Below, piece after piece: positions 20,162 through 32,699 of a stretch of DNA of 64,000 nt. The notes below the pieces were generated by a model. It had not been told where the DNA came from, searched no databases, and saw only the letters and a list, made by a program, of their open reading frames with translations. The stretch lies in assembly GCA_018350325.1 (NCBI GenBank), contig JAEVLN010000017.1, positions 744,001-808,000 on the forward strand, written 5' to 3'. Positions within the stretch are counted from its first letter, which is position 1; each line of letters begins with the position of its first letter. The position numbers were made by a program, and so were the translations under genes. Origin of the DNA: Globodera rostochiensis. Taxonomy: Eukaryota > Nematoda > Chromadorea > Rhabditida > Heteroderidae.

Positions 20162-23100
20162 TTAAAATTTGGCAGCGGTCAGAATAATTGTCAATATGAA
20201 AATGGCCAAGTCAAAATGTGCAAATTCTGTCCAGCCAAAGTCGGCCCCTTTTCGTCTGAGAACATTTCTTTGAATTTGTTCAATTTGCGGCCAATTGTTC
20301 CCTTTCACTAATCGTTCCACACGGAAAAGCGCTTCGTCCAACGGCGGAATTATTCGATCAGTGAAAATGTCGCGGAATTTGCGGGAACGCAAAACGCTCT
20401 TCGGGTCGGAGACGACCTTACAAATTATAAATTAAAAAATGGTAAATTTACATTTTAAAAAATTGAACTGAACTGCTTGAATGGTTTGAAGCACACTTTG
20501 CTCAGTTAGGCTGTATTTGTTGACCACCGGTGCGATTCCCATGGCCAGCAACAAATGCGCTTGGTGGGCCTTAAGGCGTTATTAAATTAGAAAAATGGAA
20601 AAAGAATTGAACTTGTTCAGCAAAAAGTGGCAGAACAATCATTGGAACACCGGCACAGAGACCCTCTCGGACACTGAATGGACAAAAATGCATTTTTTAG
20701 CTTAAAATATTATTCTGAAAAATTATTCTAATTTAATTTAATACAAAATTCCCAATTACGCCCTAACCTTTTCAGTCCTCCGTGCGTGATAAATAAAAGC
20801 GTTTTGGGATTGGCCAGAATTTCCATTTGCGGTACCCACGGAAACAATTTGATATGGGTGCCCATTTTGAGTGCCCCAATTGTTGGAGGGCCATCGTAGG
20901 CGAAAATAATACGGTAATCGGAAAGTGCGTTGAGCGCGCCAAAAATGCCATTCAAAATGCGTGCCGGTGCCAACTCCCAGTCGGGATAAGAGCCGAAGGC
21001 GACCAAAATGGTGCCGCGATAATGGGGGGGCTCTTCAATGAGTTGGGCAAATTTAGACGGAAGCGGACCGGCACTTTTGCAGTGGGAGCCGACATTCAGC
21101 ATCTCAGGGCCATCTGAAAATGCATTTTTTGTGTTAAAAAGATGGATGATCTGGCACCTAATCAAACCAATCAACAAATCTCGGCTTCTTTGAAAAAATT
21201 CCACTTCCGATCACTTTTTCCCCACTCTTTTTGAGGTGCCCGCGTTTGAAAGGCCATAATTTTTTATTTTTCAACCAAATCTAACAAATTAGGTGACATT
21301 TAAATGCTTACATTCATTAGAAACTTTGCTTAATTGGAAACTAAGCCATTCGTCCATTTAAAAACATTTTATTTTTTATGTATCTTTTAAGCATTGGAAA
21401 AATCATTTAGCAATTAATTATAGCTTTTTTAGGTTTTAAGCATTTGAACGACTCAAATTTATAAGATTTGGTGGCCTAGAAAAAAAAGTTATGACCTTAC
21501 AAAATTTTTTGGTCGCGTTGTGGAGGGCTTCGGACCAATAGCCAAAAATTCATCAAAATCTTACGAGCCAATGGCCAACCCATCCGATCGATGAAGTCCG
21601 AGAATTCGTAGGCCGTATGTCGGAATAGTTCGGCCCAAGAAAAGTTTGGCACACCAAAATTGGCAATATTTGGCATCATATAACTTTCAGCTTTTGAAAT
21701 TTAGAAAAAAATGTGTATAAAATGATATTGAAATACTCACTGATCCAATTCAATAACACAATTTCCGCAAAGTTTTCATAAAAGGCAAATAAACGATGCG
21801 CGAAAAGTGCCGGCCGAAAAACATTTTGGGAATCGGTGGGCATAAACGGGCAAAACGGCACACGCGAAATCCAATTTCGGCCGAAAATTGAAAAATTTGG
21901 TAACCAAATCGTCGAATGGCACCAACTTGTTGCGCGAACGGATTCGGCAGAAACGAGCGTTTGAGCGGCGGTGCCATAAACGATTACACGCGGCCGTGTA
22001 CCAGTCCGTGCAGAGTGCCAGAAGCGTTGTTTAAAGGTAGCCACAAAATAGCCAAACGGCCACATCAAATCGTCAATAACGATCAAATCCCAATCCTCGT
22101 TGAACAAATCGACCATCTGCAGACGGAAACGGATGACATTTTAGCAATTTCACACCGACGGGGTGAGTGAGTACTTTCGCTGAATGGTTAAGCATCAGTG
22201 TGGCCAAGTGTCCGTCCGCTTGGTTGTAAAATTCGGGCAATGTGACGGATGAGTCGGTTTGGTTCCAAAAGAATTCAGCAAATGCAAGCCGTTCGGCCTC
22301 GTTCTCCGTCTCCGAATGCGGCAAAGTTGCCCGAATGTGGCGAATTAACGGCGATTTGTCGCTCCGATGGATTGTGTCCAGCACGGAAACCGCGTGTCCG
22401 TGACGGGCCAATCTTTTTAGAAAAATGGTTAATAAAATTTCGAACTCACTCAATTATTTCAATTTTAATTGAAAGATTTAAAAAATTGATCTTTTGTTAA
22501 AGAACGAATTCAGAGAGTTTAAGGCCATAGTTAATTATTCGTTATTCAGACTAAAGCCGCACGGGATCGGGATCCCGTCTGGCTTTTCTCCTTTTTTTCA
22601 GTTGTCGGGATTGATCGGGATTCCGACCGAGCATTCTTTCAATCCCGCGGGGTTAATCGTTGATTGTTCTTTTCTTAACAAAATTGTCTGTTTTTTCAAA
22701 AAATTTCACCATTTCCACCCCTAAAAAGCTCGAACGCAAAAAAACCATTTTTTTTTAAAATTTTGATTGCAAACTCACACAAAAACATACAGTTTAAAAA
22801 TTTCTCGTCGCGCCTCATAATTTGAGATTTCACAATTTCGAAAATCCGCAAAATCCCAAAAAAAATCTCTGCGGGATGGGATTTGTTGGGATCTCGAGCC
22901 AGAATCACAACGACCATTTTTGGGGGGATTGGATCGGGATTTAGCCGGGATCCAGACGATTTGGCCGGTCTCCAATAAAACAACGAATTGTTTCTGTCAA
23001 ACTTTCCAATTCACCGGCCGTTTACCTTTCCATCAGCGGAAGCATCGACCCAAAATGACTGCCGCGGTCGTGAAAAACCGTAAAGAGAACATTGGCACAT

Positions 23101-23162
23101 TGGCACTGCTGACAAAAAAGAAAAAGAAACAGCAAAAGAAATGTTGGCAATCCGCCGGACAT
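20162..23162 (-). CDS. UDP-glycosyltransferase, ER membrane type
   Basis: Exon 1 (23162-23026) encodes a signal peptide and NVLFTVFHDRGSHFGSMLPL, where GSHF holds the likely catalytic histidine. Exons 22412-22175, 22116-21741 and 21690 onward follow in phase. Later exons carry the donor-binding signature: FPWVPQMEILANPKTLLF, ITHGG, then SVREGLCAGVPMIVLPLFAE. The C-terminus has a short hydrophobic anchor, AIFILTIILTAAKF. These enzymes transfer a sugar from a UDP-sugar to small lipophilic molecules in the ER lumen and serve detoxification in nematodes. The middle (about 21,120-21,500) is uncertain: an exon containing FFQRSRDLLIGL is needed, but I could not close its phases, so a lesion there is possible. 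Intron 1 is long and repeat-rich. Confidence 0.8.
22500..23000. repeat. GGGATCGGGATCCCG-rich degenerate element in UGT intron 1
   Basis: Two clusters of GGGAT(C/T)-type words in opposite orientations (about 22,558-22,660 and 22,840-22,975) bracket an AT-rich core. The same words recur inside the RING-gene intron at 38,520-39,035. This is probably a decayed foldback or MITE family. I found no clear target-site duplication. Confidence 0.4.
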
Positions 23163-24652
23163 TTCTTAAGAACAAAAAGCCGAATATTTCAAACAATTAA
23201 ATAAAAATATTTACAATTTATTAAAATTTAAATGACAGGTAAAAACGATTTTATTGGCTTCATTTAAGCAAATTATGGTTGGGACTGGGTGTAACACATC
23301 AATTCGACTTTTTTGTCGGAAATAAAGGCTATATAATTCTTTTGGGAACAAAGTCCTCTAAAATATCAACAAGAAAGTAGGCTTAAACTTTAATTTAAAA
23401 AACAAAATAACAAAAATAAAACAAATTGGCAACAGTAATAATTGAACAACAACAAACAAAACAAAAAAAATTTTTTATTTAAAAATGATTTAAGCGGGGG
23501 GAATTACTTCAAATTAATAATTCGTTGAGGGAAAGAAAGGCAATCAAACCAATCGATTCCCATAAAACGGAAGGGGGGGGGGGGAGTCGCTTTGATGCTG
23601 CTGAATATATTACATATTTTAATTTGTTTTGTTTTTGGTGGACATTTAAATTTAATTTCGAAGACTAAACAAATTTATGCTTAAAAGTTGGGTAAAAGTG
23701 GGAGAATATGGGCGTAAATTATCGTTGTGGTGGCCTTGGAAAAATTGGATGTGATCGGACGCGGCCTTTGCTGGTCCGGCCGGATTGAACAATTTTATGG
23801 CACGGCACGTCCAATTCATTGGAAGAAAGAATTGGCATTTTATTACATTAATTCTGTTTTAACAAAAGTGCCGCTCAAAATGCCTCATTTTTGTCAATTT
23901 ATGTTCGATTTAAATCTCCCAATTCTTTGATTAAAATTTTCACAACAAATTCTACCAATCGAATTTTTTAAAAAGATGAATTACTTAATTTGAATAAACT
24001 TGTCAAATTTTTGTTTTGTTTTGCCATTTCAAATAAATCATTTTTTAATTTTTAATAAACTTTCTAATTGAACGTTAACATTTTTTTTCAAGCGGCGCCT
24101 TCAGCATCGCGGGCGGACGACCTGCGGCAAATTTAATTTTAAACATTTAAATCTGAACGTATTAAATTCATCAAATATTCTAATGACTCGGATTACAGCA
24201 AATATTTGCTTAAAATTGATCTCATGATAAAGAAACCATTAAAATTTAATACTTTTGCAATTTTTGTGATGTTTGGACAGTCGTCGAAAATTGCATTTAA
24301 AAATTTCTACTGAAACAATCAGTCATTATTTTGAATCTTTTGAGTTTTATGAATTAGAAATATTTTATGAACATTTGCCATTTCATCAAAAATTTATCCA
24401 TTTTTGCGATTTTTACAGCAGTTCGATCGGTGTGCAATGTAATTATAATAAAATTCAGCCTTGATCAGAGAGACAAAATTGATTAGATTAATTGTAAGGA
24501 AAGTTAGTGATACATTTTAATTATTTCTAATCACAAATTCGATGACCTCACTTCACTTTTCTTTGCTTGGAAGCCCGCCGAAGGATTGGTTAAAAGGCAG
24601 GCAAAACTGCAATTGAAGCCGTTCAGAGGTGCTCATAGATACGAATGTTTAA
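23163..24652. other. Intergenic, no supported gene
   Basis: AT-rich sequence between the glycosyltransferase start and the satellite. A G run at about 23,572-23,585 interrupts it. One short open frame near 23,727 has no splice partners or recognisable content. Confidence 0.5.
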
Positions 24653-26330
24653 ATCCGTGTCCGGATATATCCGTGCCTTTTGTATCCATCCAATTTTTTC
24701 GAAATTTGTATCCGTTATCCGGATACATCCACGGATATTCGGGCATCCGGATATATCCGTGCCTTTTGTATCCATCCAATTTTTTCGAAATTTGTATCCG
24801 TTATCCGGATACATCCACGGATATTCGGGCATCCGGATATATCCGTGCCTTTTGTATCCATCCAATTTTTTCGAAATTTGTATCCGTTATCCGGATACAT
24901 CCACGGATATTCGGGCATCCGATATATCCGTGCCTTTTGTATCCATCCAATTTTTTCGAAATTTGTATCCGTTATCCGGATACATCCACGGATATTCGGG
25001 CATCCGGATATATCCGTGCCTTTTGTATCCATCCAATTTTTTCGAAATTTGTATCCGTTATCCGGATACATCCACGGATATTCGGGCATCCGGATATATC
25101 CGTGCCTTTTGTATCCATCCAATTTTTTCGAAATTTGTATCCGTTATCCGGATACATCCACGGATATTCGGGCATCCGGATATATCCGTGCCTTTTGTAT
25201 CCATCCAATTTTTTCGAAATTTGTATCCGTTATCCGGATACATCCGCGGATATTCGGGCATCCGGATATATCTGTGCTTTTGTATCCATCCAATTTTTTC
25301 GAAATTTGTATCCGTTATCCGGATACATCCGCGGATATTCGGGCATCCGGATATATCCGTGCCTTTTGTATCCATCCAATTTTTTCGAAATTTGTATCCG
25401 TTATCCGGATACATCCACGGATATTCGGGCATCCGGATATATCCGTGCCTTTTGTATCCATCCAATTTTTTCGAAATTTGTATCCGTTATCCGGATACAT
25501 CCACGGATATTCGGGCATCCGGATATATCCGTGCCTTTTGTATCCATCCAATTTTTTCGAAATTTGTATCCGTTATCCGGATACATCCACGGATATTCGG
25601 GCATCCGGATATATCCGTGCCTTTTGTATCCATCCAATTTTTTCGAAATTTGTATCCGTTATCCGGATACATCCGCGGATATTCGGGCATCCGGATATAT
25701 CCGTGCCTTTTGTATCCGTCCCATTTTCGAAATTTGTATCCGTTATCCGGATACATCCGCGGATATTCGGGCATCCGGATATATCCGTGCTTTTGTATCC
25801 ATCCAATTTTTTAGAAATTTGTATCCGTTAATACATCCGCGGATATTCGGGCATCCGGATATATCCGTGCTTTTGTATCCATCCAATTTTTTCGAAATTT
25901 GTATCCGTTATCCGGATACATCCGCGGATATTCGGGCATCCGGATATATCCGTGCTTTTGTATCCATCCAATTTTTTCGAAATTTGTATCCGTTATCCGG
26001 ATACATCCGCGGATATTCGGGCATCCGGATATATCTGTGCTTTTGTATCCATCCAATTTTTTCGAAATTTGTATCCGTTATCCGGATACATCCGCGGATA
26101 TTCGGGCATCCGGATATATCCGTGCTTTTGTATCCAGCCAATTTTTTCGAAATTTGTATCCGTTATCCGGATACATCCGCGGATATTCGGGCATCCGGAT
26201 ATATCCGTGCTTTTGTATCCATCCAATTTTTTAGAAATTTGTATCCGTTAATACATCCGCGGATATTCGGGCATCCGGATATATCCGTGCTTTTGTATCC
26301 GTCCCATTTTTTCGAAATTTGTATCCTGAT
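24653..26330. repeat. 86-bp tandem satellite, about 19-20 copies
   Basis: The unit begins GGATATATCCGTGCCTTTTG and includes ATCCAATTTTTTCGAAATTT and TTATCCGGATACATCC. The early copies are almost identical. Later copies drop one C (85 bp) or lose TCCGGA. Because 86 is not divisible by 3 and the unit lacks stops in most frames, very long open frames appear on both strands; they are by-products and do not mark a gene. The sequence is rich in palindromic GGATATATCC and TCCGGA words. Confidence 0.95.
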
Positions 26331-27135
26331 ATGCGTGGATATTCGGACATCCGGATATGCGTGGATATTCGGACATCCGGATATATCCGTGCCTTTTGTA
26401 TCCGTCCCATTTTTTCGAAATTTGTATCCTGGTATGCGTGGATATTCGGACATCCGGATATGCGTGGATATTCGGACATCCGGATATGCGTGGATATTCG
26501 GACATCCGGATATATCCGTGCCTTTTGTATCCGTCCCATTTTTTCGGAATTTGTATCCTGGTATGCGTGGATATTCGGACATCCGGATATGCGTGGATAT
26601 TCGGACATCGGATATGCGTGGGTATTCGAACATCCGGATATGCGTGGATATTCGGACATCCGGATATGCGTGGATATTCGGACATCGGATATGCGTGGGT
26701 ATTCGAACATCCGGATATGCGTGGATATTCGGACATCGGATATGCGTGGGTATTCGAACATCCGGATATGCGTGGATATTCGGACATCGGATATGCGTGG
26801 ATATTCGGACATCGGATATGCGTGGGTATTCGAACATCCGGATATGCGTGGATATTCGGACATCGGATATGCGTGGATATTCGGACATCGGATATGCGTG
26901 GATATTCGGACATCGGATATGCGTGGATATTCGGACATCGGATATGCGTGGGTATTCGAACATCCGGATATGCGTGGGTATTCGAACATCCGGATATGCG
27001 TGGATATTCGGACATCGGATATGCGTGGATATTCGGACATCGGATATGCGTGGGTATTCGAACATCCGGATATGCGTGGATATTCGGACATCGGATATGC
27101 GTGGGTATTCGAACATCCGGATATGCGCGGATATA
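26331..27135. repeat. 25/26-bp tandem satellite, about 30 copies
   Basis: The unit contains GGATATGCGTGGATATTCGG and ends ACATC or ACATCC. It shares GGATATTCGG.CATCC with the adjacent 86-bp repeat, so it seems to be a shortened derivative that expanded on its own. Interspersed copies at 26,390-26,560 still carry the TATCCGTCCCATTTTTTCG segment of the longer unit, marking the transition. Confidence 0.93.
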
Positions 27136-27410
27136 CAGCGGATATATCCGGATAATTGTATTTTGTTCATACCGTATCCCTCCGTGTTCGCCCCATTTTT
27201 TGAAATTCCTTATCCGTATCCATCCATATCCGGATATATCCGCGAATATCCGTGATCATCCTCTGCCGAACGCTGAACTCTCGTTTTCGTGATGAGGAAA
27301 TAGCAAATTGGCATGCTTTTTTTAACGAAAACTTTTACTTATTAGACTTGGAGGATTACAAAATTTAAATTTGTTTTATTACATATTTATAAATAATAAA
27401 TTCATCAATT

Positions 27411-27532
27411 ATGGGAACGCAACTTCACATTGCCAACCTTTTATTGGTGTTGTTTTTGCTGTTGTTATTGGACTCTTCTGACAGTTTAAAGTATGAATCG
27501 AACTGCGACAACGAAAAGGATGCTACGATAAG
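27411..27532 (+). pseudogene. Extra copy of the signal-peptide exon of the FAD oxidase gene
   Basis: This ATG-led frame encodes MGTQLHIANLLLVLFLLLLL followed by DSSDSLKYESNCDNEKDATI and ends at the same AG|GTGC donor as the exon at 28,476-28,636. About 210 bp are shared, from the AAATAATAAATTCATCAATT before the ATG to past the donor. No second enzyme body follows it before the next copy. It is therefore either an alternative first exon spliced over the downstream copy or a relic of duplication. The splice phase (2) is compatible with exon 2 at 29,025. Confidence 0.6.
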
Positions 27533-28475
27533 GTGCAAATGCTTATTAAAATGCAAATTCAAATTGTTGAGGTCGGTTCAGTTCGCTGAAACCGATAACT
27601 TTAGAGCCCGGGAAAGGGACAATTGAGTGATGTGAGTGAGTGGAAGGCAAAAGACCGGGGGCAATTGAAAATGTGATTGGACAATTGGGCCCGGACCAAG
27701 GGGACCGGGCCCGAGCAGTAGTTGCTGCACAACGGGGGCGGGGCCTAAAATTGGTGAGTGGGGACGGCCAGTTGAACTGCTTGAAAGCGCAGTGACAGCG
27801 GTTGTACAATTGGTGCGAAATGATATTGGAATTGGTTTGGGTGAGTGTATTTATGGGGGCCATTTGTTGATGGACGCAACAAAGTCAGGGTTCCGATCTC
27901 AAAATTTTAAAAATCCGCATCGGAGCATTAAAAAATCCTCATTTGATACCTAAAACAAAAAGAGCATTTTTAGCAATTTTGCATTTTTTTTTGCGCTTTT
28001 CAAAAATTTTTTGGAAAAAAGGGAGGGGGGGGTCCGGCGGTGCTGATAGGCGCCGCGGCAAAATTAAAAAAAAGATTTTAACGATATTTCCTAAGAAAAA
28101 ATGCTTGCTTTTGTCAGTTTTCCCAAAAAACCACAAAAAGTCCACAAGGAACTCGAAAGACCACAAAAATCCGCAAATCCGCATTTCAAAAAAAATCCTT
28201 GGGGGTAGGCAAAAGATGAGTGACATTTGGAGGGGGGAGGGGGGAAACATGTGCATATGTGAGGGGGGGGGGGGGGGGGTGTCCTTATCACTTCCCCATT
28301 AGTCGATCAAATTTTGATCGACCGGAATCCTCCGATTCCGACAAAATTTGTATCCGTTATCTGGATATACAGCGGATGGATATATCCGGATAAGTGGATT
28401 TTTTCATCTCCGTATCAATCCGTGCCCATGAAATTCCTTATCCGTACCCATTTATAAATAATAAATTCATCAATT
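27533..28475. other. Spacer between the two signal-peptide exon copies
   Basis: This holds an A/G-rich region with runs of G (about 28,023 and 28,262-28,280) and a relic of the upstream satellite (about 28,340-28,400, with TATCCGTTATCTGGATATAC). The satellite relic lies just before the second copy of the exon, as the full satellite lies before the first. Confidence 0.6.
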
Positions 28476-31400
28476 ATGGGAACGCAACTTCACATTGTCA
28501 ACCGTTTATTGGTGTTGTTTTTGCTGTTGTTGTTGTTATTGGACTTGTTGTTTTTGCTGTTATTGTTGTTATTGGACTCTTCTGACAGTTTAAAGTATGA
28601 ATCGAACTGCGACAACGAAAAGGATGCTACGATAAGGTGCGCAAATGCTTATTAAAATGCAAATTCAAAGTGTTGAGGTCGGTTCAGTTCGCTGAAACCG
28701 ATAACTTTATTGAAAAGTTTGGAAACTTAAGAGCCTAACATTGAATTTACGCAAATTTAGGCAAATAGAATGTAATCAGCTGAAGACGGGTTGGTATAAA
28801 GTCATTCTGGCCATAACTTTTTTGAAACTTGTCCAATCACAAAGCTTTAACTTAATGTTAGCTTCAACTCTTCAAGCTCTTTTGAGTGGCTTTAAGTATT
28901 TCTGAATCGGTTAAGGTTGAAGCAAGTTATTATCCGATCTTGATTGTTGATGAGTTGGGGGAGACCCATCCGCTTAATTTTATAAGTTAATTTTAATTTT
29001 ATCAACGAATTGAACTTATTCCAGCAGACTGCACAATTGGGGCGGCAACTTTTTCTTTTGCACCCAAAACATCGAATACCCGCGGACCACCGCAGAAGTG
29101 CAACAAATTGTCCGAAGGGCCAAAAAGTTGCGCGTTTTGGGCAGTCGGCACAGTTACAACCAAATTGCCGACAGTTGCGGCACAATTTTGTCAACCATCG
29201 GCATGAATTCGATCGTCTCCATCAATGTGACGGCCGCCACCGTAACGGTACAACCGGGCATCACTTACGCCGATTTGGCACCGACTCTTTGTAAGTTTGG
29301 GAAAAGCCATAAATATATATTTTCATTATTTTTAAAAAACATTTTTTGACATTGTGAACAGATGCCAACAATTTTGCACTTGCCAATTTGGCCGCACTTG
29401 CCGAAGTAACTGTTGCCGGCGCCACCCAAACTTGTAGCCACGGCAGCGGACTTTCCAACTCAAACCTCGCCACCCACGTCCGTTCCTTGCAAATTGTGTT
29501 GGCCAATGGCACTCTGGCGACCTTTGGCCCGAACAGTGCCGAATTGAAGGCCGTCGCTTGCGGGTTGGGAGCGTTTGGTGTCGTCACCGAACTGGAGCTG
29601 AACTTGGTGCCCAGCTTTGACACAATCAGCTACAATTTCATCGAGTAGGTCCAAAAAACGAAGAATGATTCTTTAACAATTCAAACAGTTTGGCAATTCA
29701 ATATTCAGAAATTTCAATTTAAATTTTTGGTACAATTGTTTAGTATGCCAACGCAAAACCTCTATGAACACTTTGACGAGATTCATAATTTGGGTTACAC
29801 TGATGCGATGATGACGACTTTGGCCAACACCAGTGCATGGACACGAGTGACGTAAGTGTTTAGTAGAAAAGAAAAAGTGAAATTGAAATTTAACACAATG
29901 AAAAAAGTTGCTTTTTTTGTTTTGTTTTAGCATTACAGTTGTGGCAAACTCCTCCCAAGATCAAAAAATTTCGAACATGATCAGTCTGTTTGGGGCATCC
30001 CGTTCATTTGCACCGAGTCCTCCGCTAATGTGTGTTCGTCGTTTATCTTCATACTTTTAGCTAGGGTTGAGCCCCAACCCCTCGGGCGGTAAAAGTCGGG
30101 GTCGGGGTTTTCGTCCCCGACCAAAAAAGTCGGGGTTTTTCCCAGCCAAAACCCCGAAAAATTCAAAAAAGTCGGGGACGAAAACCCCGACTAAAAAAAG
30201 TCGGGTCGGGGACGGGGCTCAACCCTACTTTTAGCATCCCCGACCCCCGCGGGGATTTTCTTGTTATTGTTAACAAAATAATTAGAACTGAAGTCAACAA
30301 AGTGCAGCCCTGGTATTATGGTTTGCTGACTTACCGACTTGGCCTATCAGGCAATGACGGAAGTGGAACTCAAAGCGAATTTTTTGTGCCTTACAAAAAC
30401 GGTGTGCCGGCACTTAGGGCTGTAAGCGATTTTTTATTGCAAAAAAACAATTAAAAATAATATTATTCTAATTTGTATTAAAAATTGTTTCAGCTTTTTG
30501 AACTTTCCCCACAAATCCAACCACTGATTTCGGCATTAGTGATCCGAACAGTAAAAGGAGACGACCTTTGGATGTCCATGCACAACGGCCACAAACAAAT
30601 GGTGGCCATTCACTTCAATTGGTTGGACAATAAGACCAGCGCCGTGAATCCCGTACTTTTGCAGGTGGAACAGGTGAGAGAGAGAGATTAGACGGGACGG
30701 GACAGAGTCTGACCTGATCAGATCAGTTGGGATATGGGATCAACCCTTATAAATGACATTGTGACTGATCAATCCAATTTGGACGTGACGGGACAAAGTT
30801 TGACCTGATCAGATCAGTTGGGATTTGGGATCAACCCTGATAAACGACATTGTGACTGATAAATTCAATTTGGACGGGACAGAGTTGATCAGATCAGTTG
30901 GGATTTGGGATCAACCCTGATAAACGACATTGTGACTGATCAATTCATTTGGACGGGACAGAGCTGATCAGATCAGTTGGGATTTGGGATCAACCCTGAT
31001 AAACGACATTGTGACTGATCAATTCAATTTGGACGGGACAGAGCTGATCAGAACAGTTGGGATTTAGGATCAACCCTGACAAATGACATTGTGATTGATC
31101 AATCAATTTGGACGGGACAGAGCTGATCAGATCAGTTGGGATTTAGGATCAACCCTGACAAATGACATTGTGATTGATCAATCAATTTGGACGGGACAGA
31201 GCTGATCAGATCAGTTGGGATTTAAGCTCAACCCTGACAAATGACATTGTGATTGATCAATCAATTTGGACGGGACAGAGCTGATCAGATCAGTTGGGAT
31301 TTAGGATCAACCCTGACAAATGACATTGTGATTGATCAATCAATTTGGACGGGACAGAGCTGATCAGATCAGTTGGGATTTAGGATCAACCCTGACAAAT

Positions 31401-31856
31401 GACATTGTGATTGATCAATCAATTTGGACGGGACAGAGCTGATCAGATCAGTTGGGATTTGGGATGATCCCTGATAATGACATTGTGACTGATCAACTCA
31501 ATCATTTCCTGGTTCTGTTTATAATTAATTAGTTGAGACTTTGTTGACCTTAACACAAAAAGGTGTTGGCCAAATTCGGAGCACGTCCACACTGGGGAAA
31601 GCATTTTACAATGGACCCGAAACAGTTTCTGAAGAGAAGTTACCCACGTCTGGACGACTTCAGGTGCAATGTTTTACTAAAAAGAAATTTGCTTAATTTT
31701 TCGAGTTGCGTTAAAATTGAATTGCAAATAAAAACATTTGAAAATTGTTTTTTCTTATTATAATTAATAAAATAAAAATTTAGAAAATTGGCTAATAAGT
31801 TGGACCCAAAACGGAAGTTCGAGAATAAATTTCTAAATGACAATGTTTTCGTTTGA
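28476..31856 (+). CDS. Secreted FAD-linked oxidase (alditol/sugar-lactone oxidase type)
   Basis: Nine exons close in phase: 28476-28636, 29025-29290, 29362-29644, 29744-29851, 29931-30029, 30286-30421, 30494-30673, 31563-31663 and 31784-31856 (1,407 nt, 468 residues). An extremely leucine-rich signal peptide (residues about 1-35) precedes an FAD-binding PCMH domain with HNWGGN (57-62), VLGSRHSYNQIADS, where His96 fits the covalent-flavin histidine of alditol oxidases, and ATQTCSHGSG. The C-terminal substrate domain ends with ARPHWGKH (418-425), typical of D-arabinono-lactone/gulonolactone/alditol oxidases. Such enzymes oxidise a sugar alcohol or lactone and pass electrons to oxygen, giving peroxide. 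I cannot name the substrate. Export plus close likeness to microbial xylitol-oxidase-like sequences makes horizontal origin plausible. Introns 5 and 7 carry a MITE and a minisatellite. Confidence 0.88.
30062..30227. mobile_element. MITE with 8-bp target duplication in FAD oxidase intron 5
   Basis: Terminal inverted repeats are TAGGGTTGAGCCCC and GGGGCTCAACCCTA. The flanking 8-bp direct repeat CTTTTAGC lies at 30,054-30,061 and 30,228-30,235. The interior is built from GTCGGGGTCGGGG and its complement. An 8-bp duplication fits hAT-type transposition. Confidence 0.85.
30690..31500. repeat. 79-bp minisatellite in FAD oxidase intron 7, about 10 copies
   Basis: The unit contains GACGGGACAGAGCTGATCAG, ATCAGTTGGGATTT and ATGACATTGTGATTGATCAA. 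The copies grade from one variant (CTGATAAACGACATTGTGACTG) to another (CTGACAAATGACATTGTGATTG) along the array. One more copy occurs at 63,345-63,425 in reverse orientation. Confidence 0.92.
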
Positions 31857-32009
31857 TCTGATTGATTGTTATGTACTTATAATATAATTTAATCAACGAA
31901 ATGGAAAATGTTATTATTGGAATATTGGCGAAAGTATTTAGGGTGTAACATAAGTTTTGTCCCAACAATTGTTTTTTGAGGAAATTTATTTATTTTTTAA
32001 TTCAACAAA

Positions 32010-32190
32010 ATATAATTATGAATGTTGCCTTTTTATGGACATATTAAATATAATTATGAATGTTGCCTTTTTATGGACATATTAAATATAATTATGAATG
32101 TTGCCTTTTTATGGACATATTAAATATAATTATGAATGTTGTTTATGGACATATTAAATATAATTATGAATGTTGCCTTTTTATGGTCAT
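32010..32190. repeat. About 38-bp minisatellite
   Basis: Four to five copies of TATAATTATGAATGTTGCC followed by TTTTTATGGACATATTAAA lie shortly after the 3' end of the FAD oxidase gene. One copy is shortened. No gene is seen between 31,857 and 32,699. Confidence 0.9.
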
Positions 32191-32699
32191 ATTCTCTGCT
32201 CTATTTGAGACTCTTCACAATTGGACATTAGCGGAAATTGAAGTTTTGGATAGCGAGAACAAAGATGGGAGAAGCCTCATGCAAAATTTGAGGAGCATTG
32301 CTCGACCAATTATTTTTTATTAAACTTCAAATTTTGCTCCAGCAGATATTTTGGGGCAAAAATGGTTCTTTTTAGGGGAAATAATTTGGCAATACAATTA
32401 AAAATGCCGTAGAAAATTTTTTGCTGCCGAAAATTTTTTAATTTTGCAGATTTTATAAGCAATATTTAAGCTCCCAATGATCGGCCTCAAAACGCTAATT
32501 TGTAAGTAACACAAATTCGCCGTCTTTTTGGTAATGGCAACGCTTAAATAAGAGTATCGATTTAAACAATTCAATTCGCAAAATCTCATTTAAATTTTAT
32601 GCTTCATCCAGACGAATCAAAATGTTTTTGCATTAAAAATATTTTCACTTTTTATTGGTTATTGAAAAGTGAATTATTTTTACATTTGGAAATTGACTT

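Noticed and set aside
23727..23930. 67-codon frame near 23.7 kb
   Set aside because: No splice partners, no signal peptide or motif, and AT-rich surroundings. It is likely chance.
24586..27255. An 889-codon open frame and overlapping long frames on both strands
   Set aside because: They lie wholly inside 86-bp and 26-bp tandem satellites. Several frames are open at once on both strands, so openness reflects unit composition. There is no start context, splice structure or non-repeat content.
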